Below, one piece after another: positions 13,509 through 15,578 of a DNA stretch of 15,578 nucleotides. Position 1 is the first letter of the stretch; each line of letters starts with the position of its first letter. The notes below the pieces were generated by a model. That model was not told the origin of the DNA. It did no database searches and saw only the letters and a program-made list of their open reading frames with translations. Source of the stretch: JAWXCH01 sp034440595 (GTDB lineage Bacteria > Planctomycetota > Planctomycetia > Pirellulales > JALHPA01); NCBI GenBank assembly GCA_034440595.1, contig JAWXCH010000224.1, positions 1 to 15,578 on the forward strand, written 5' to 3'. A program made the position numbers and the translations under genes.

Positions 13509-14015
13509 ATGCCAGAAAGCTACCACGTCCGCGTGACCAAGGACTATCTCGTCTTTAGCGCTGCGCATTTTATCACCATCGGCGATAATATCTGCGAACG
13601 GCTGCATGGGCACAATTATCGCATCGCCGCCGAGGTATATGGACCGCTGAATGAAAATCAGTATGTGTTTGATTTTATTGCACTGCGTGATGCGCTGCGG
13701 CAATTGGTCGACGAGCTGGATCACTACGTGCTGCTGCCGATGCAACATCCCACCATCCAAGTGACCGCCACTGAAAAAGAGGTCGAAGCGAGATTTGAAG
13801 ATCGCCGCTGGGTCTTTCCGCGCGGCGATTGCGTGCTGTTGCCGGTAGCCAACACCACCGCCGAATTGGTGGCACGCTATATTGGTCTGAAACTGATCGA
13901 CATGCTGGCGTCTCAACATGGGGCACGCCCGGAGCGGGTCGTGATCGAACTGGATGAGTGCAACGGCCAGTTGGCGGTCTGGAAGTACCAAAGTACTCCT
14001 CACGCGCCGTCGTGA
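13509..14015 (+). CDS. 6-pyruvoyl-tetrahydropterin synthase / QueD family protein
   Basis: T-fold enzyme family acting on 7,8-dihydroneopterin triphosphate (biopterin, queuosine or folate-type routes). The 168-aa product has the three zinc histidines (His20 in SAAHF, His33 and His35 in LHGHNY), the candidate catalytic Cys29 four residues before HGH as in QueD, the Asp71-His72 pair (ELDHYVLL) and NTTAELVARYI (115-125). Glu30 follows Cys29, giving CExxHGH. It exceeds the 120-aa QueD length mainly by about 30 residues between LDHYVLL and NTTAE (77-112), including EVEARFEDRRWVFPRGD. No queC, queE or queF is near, and it follows a COG1767 gene, so synthesis of a modified pterin such as tetrahydromethanopterin is an alternative to queuosine. 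The family is certain; the pathway is not. Confidence 0.88.
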   Translation: MPESYHVRVTKDYLVFSAAHFITIGDNICERLHGHNYRIAAEVYGPLNENQYVFDFIALRDALRQLVDELDHYVLLPMQHPTIQVTATEKEVEARFEDRRWVFPRGDCVLLPVANTTAELVARYIGLKLIDMLASQHGARPERVVIELDECNGQLAVWKYQSTPHAPS

Positions 14016-14060
14016 TGCTGGCGCTGCGCTAATCTATGTCCGAGCATGCACATCCTATTT

Positions 14061-14086
14061 CTGCGGTTCCCTGTTCACCGCCGCAG
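14061..14086 (+). terminator. Weak hairpin after the pterin-synthase-family gene
   Basis: CTGCGG (14061-14066) pairs with CCGCAG (14081-14086) around a 14-base loop, followed by TTTC. A competing stem GCGGT/ACCGC (14063-14067 with 14077-14081) uses the same bases. It lies 46 bases after the stop codon in the 173-base gap before fliG. The T-run is short, so termination is uncertain. Confidence 0.3.
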
Positions 14087-14188
14087 TTTCACTGAAGTTA
14101 CCTACTCCGCCGGACCGATAAAGCCACCGCAGCCGGTCTTTTCTGCTTATCGCGGTTGCTAGCATAGCTCTCATTTGCCAGGCAGTGT

Positions 14189-15181
14189 ATGGGTTCACTA
14201 CGCAAAGCCGCCGTCCTGCTCACCAGCCTTCCAGAAGAAGAGGCAGCAGCGCTATTGAGCAAGCTGCCGGCCAAGGAAGTCGAAGCGGTCTCGATCGAAA
14301 TTGCCCGTCTCACCAGCGTCAGTGGCGACGAGCAAGAAACCACGATTAACGAATTTGCCAACACTAACCCTAGCGTATTTTCCGCCGGCCTGGCGGGGCT
14401 GGACCTGGCCAGATCGCTGGTCGAGCGCGCCTTTGGCAAGAACGCCACCGGCACCCTGGACAATGTTCGCCAATCGATCGAGGCGGTCCCATTTGGATTC
14501 TTGAAAAACGTCGACAGCCAGAACTTGTTGACGTTCATCATCGACGAGCATCCGCAGACCATTGCGCTAATCCTCTGTCACTTATCGCCAACACAGGCTG
14601 CCGACATCGTAGCCGGACTGCCAAGTGAGCGGCAGCTCTCCGTCGTGCGGCGCATCGCCACGATGGGACAGACGAACCCAGAGATTATCAACGAAGTGGA
14701 AAGGGGTTTAGAAAGTCGGATCGCGGGCGTGATGAGTCAGAGCTTTGAGAACTCTGGCGGTGTGGAGAGTGTGGCCGAGATTCTCAACGTCATCGACCGC
14801 TCGACCGAGCGAAATCTGCTGGAGAATCTGGCTCAGGAGAACCCTGACCTGGTGGAAGAGATCCGCCGCCTGATGTTTGTGTTCGAGGACATGAACAAGT
14901 TCAACAACAAGGACATTCAGACGGTGCTGAAGAATGTCGAGACTTCGCAGTGGGCTATGGCGCTGAAGGGTGCCAGCGAAACGCTCAAGCAAAAGATCTT
15001 TACCAATCTGTCGCAACGTGCCGGGGAAACGCTCCGCGAAGAGATCGAGTATCTCGGCCCGGTCAAGCTATCGGCCGTCGAACAGGTTCAGCAGCAGATC
15101 GTCGATGTCATCCGCCGCCTGCAAGATTCTGGCGACCTGGTGATCCATTCGGGCGAAGAAGAAGAGAAGCTGATTTCGTAG
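14189..15181 (+). CDS. fliG: Flagellar motor switch protein FliG
   Basis: Rotor protein of the flagellar C-ring; its C-terminal domain meets the MotA stator and sets rotation direction. The 330-aa product has normal length (E. coli 331). It contains the N-terminal FliF-binding domain (about 4-105, LRKAAVLLTSLPEEEAAALLSKL), the middle domain with EHPQ (120-123) in DEHPQTIALILCHL, the hinge region MFVFEDM (229-235) and the C-terminal domain with the charged ridge (LKGASETLKQKIFTNLSQRAGE, 259-280, then REEIEYLGPVKLSAVEQVQQQIV). The ATG at 14189 has AGG 6 bases upstream. fliF normally precedes fliG and fliH follows; here the neighbours are a pterin-family gene and a converging transporter gene, so fliG stands alone. 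Its presence argues that the organism has, or had, a flagellated stage, as many budding planctomycetes do. Confidence 0.97.
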   Translation: MGSLRKAAVLLTSLPEEEAAALLSKLPAKEVEAVSIEIARLTSVSGDEQETTINEFANTNPSVFSAGLAGLDLARSLVERAFGKNATGTLDNVRQSIEAVPFGFLKNVDSQNLLTFIIDEHPQTIALILCHLSPTQAADIVAGLPSERQLSVVRRIATMGQTNPEIINEVERGLESRIAGVMSQSFENSGGVESVAEILNVIDRSTERNLLENLAQENPDLVEEIRRLMFVFEDMNKFNNKDIQTVLKNVETSQWAMALKGASETLKQKIFTNLSQRAGETLREEIEYLGPVKLSAVEQVQQQIVDVIRRLQDSGDLVIHSGEEEEKLIS

Positions 15182-15222
15182 TGCTCTGAGCAACACTGCT
15201 TTACCGTGGGTGCCCCAAACCT

Positions 15223-15578
15223 TCAGGTTGCAGTCTGTATTGCCTTCTGCCCTTGCGGCGCGGCACTCTTTGGTGGGTTCTTCCACTGATCATAAAAGTA
15301 GAAGCTCGCCAGGGCGAATCCAATCACGATCACCAGCCGGCGGACCAGTTCGCGGTTCATCGCACGGGCTGCACGTGCTCCAAAATACCCGCCGAAAATG
15401 CCAGCAAGGATCATTGGCACCGCGTGCGGCCAACTGATGATGTCCTGGTACATAAAGACCACAATCGACACACCGTTGATCACAGTCGCTAGCAAGGTCT
15501 TGAGCGCATTCATTCGATGGATGTCTTCCACGCCGATCAACGCCAGCGCACAGAGCATTAAGATGCCTATTCCTGCGC
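15223..15578 (-). CDS. TauE/SafE (DUF81) family membrane protein, C-terminal part (cut by window edge)
   Basis: Multi-pass membrane protein of the family proposed to export sulfite or organosulfonates. The frame is open to the right edge, so only the last 117 residues are visible of an expected 250-270. The first visible residues, AGIGILMLCALALIGVEDIHRMNALKTLLATVINGVS, match the second conserved half of TauE/SafE proteins (small-residue-rich helix, then xxIHxMNALKTLLA). At least three further hydrophobic segments follow: VSIVVFMYQ, AVPMILAGIFGGYFGARAA and LVRRLVIVIGFALASFYFY. The tail is polar. It converges on fliG with 41 bases between the stops and no clear bidirectional terminator. Substrate unknown. 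Confidence 0.88.
   Translation of the reverse strand, partial: AGIGILMLCALALIGVEDIHRMNALKTLLATVINGVSIVVFMYQDIISWPHAVPMILAGIFGGYFGARAARAMNRELVRRLVIVIGFALASFYFYDQWKNPPKSAAPQGQKAIQTAT

Noticed and set aside
14093..14121. Sigma28-like flagellar promoter before fliG (ACCGATAA at 14114-14121)
   Set aside because: The -10-like part fits GCCGATAA at 7 of 8 positions, but no TAAA lies at the required spacing; the nearest is TGAA at 17 bases. Too weak to call.

Overview
The window looks like chromosomal DNA of a planctomycete, most likely a Pirellulaceae-type (Rhodopirellula/Blastopirellula-like) bacterium. This rests on protein character and gene mix, not on a database search: a FlgI-like/HEAT Tat-lipoprotein, a Gfo/Idh/MocA oxidoreductase beside a PIG-L deacetylase and a NagB-like protein, a CitG-family gene beside a pterin-synthase-family gene, a flagellar gene outside any flagellar operon, few convincing Shine-Dalgarno sites, and moderately GC-rich DNA (judged by eye). 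No tRNA, rRNA, CRISPR array, phage gene or transposase gene was seen.

Layout. (1) 1-4203, minus strand: the N-terminal part of smc (cut by the window edge), a FlgI-like HEAT lipoprotein, then yidD and rnpA. (2) 4273-5685, minus strand: a small membrane protein and a class-B DnaJ. dnaJ, the membrane protein, rnpA and yidD are closely spaced and read as one transcription unit. (3) 5921-8977, minus strand: a three-gene amino-sugar-type cluster (NagB-like, Gfo/Idh/MocA oxidoreductase, PIG-L deacetylase). Its two internal gaps hold three identical copies of a 23-bp hairpin-forming repeat, and a promoter candidate and a palindromic leader precede it. (4) 9208-11382, minus strand: polyphosphate kinase with a clear intrinsic terminator. 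(5) 11671-14015, plus strand: an OleB/haloalkane-dehalogenase-like hydrolase, a CitG-family protein and a 6-pyruvoyl-tetrahydropterin-synthase-family protein. (6) 14189-15181, plus strand: fliG standing alone, facing a TauE/SafE-type membrane protein (minus strand) that runs off the right edge.

How the genes may work together. Region 2 joins protein folding (DnaJ), tRNA 5' processing (RnpA) and membrane-protein insertion (YidD). Region 3 is the best candidate for an unusual pathway. The NagB-like protein keeps the isomerisation aspartate and the active-site histidine, but has Val where the catalytic Asp141 of E. coli NagB would lie and no obvious match to the phosphate-binding Lys208. Together with a deacetylase and a sugar oxidoreductase, this suggests handling of an N-acetylated, possibly unphosphorylated amino sugar. 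Region 5 pairs a CitG-family gene with a pterin-synthase-family gene in the absence of citrate-lyase genes, which fits the tetrahydromethanopterin-type C1 cofactor genes known from planctomycetes and methylotrophs better than citrate lyase.
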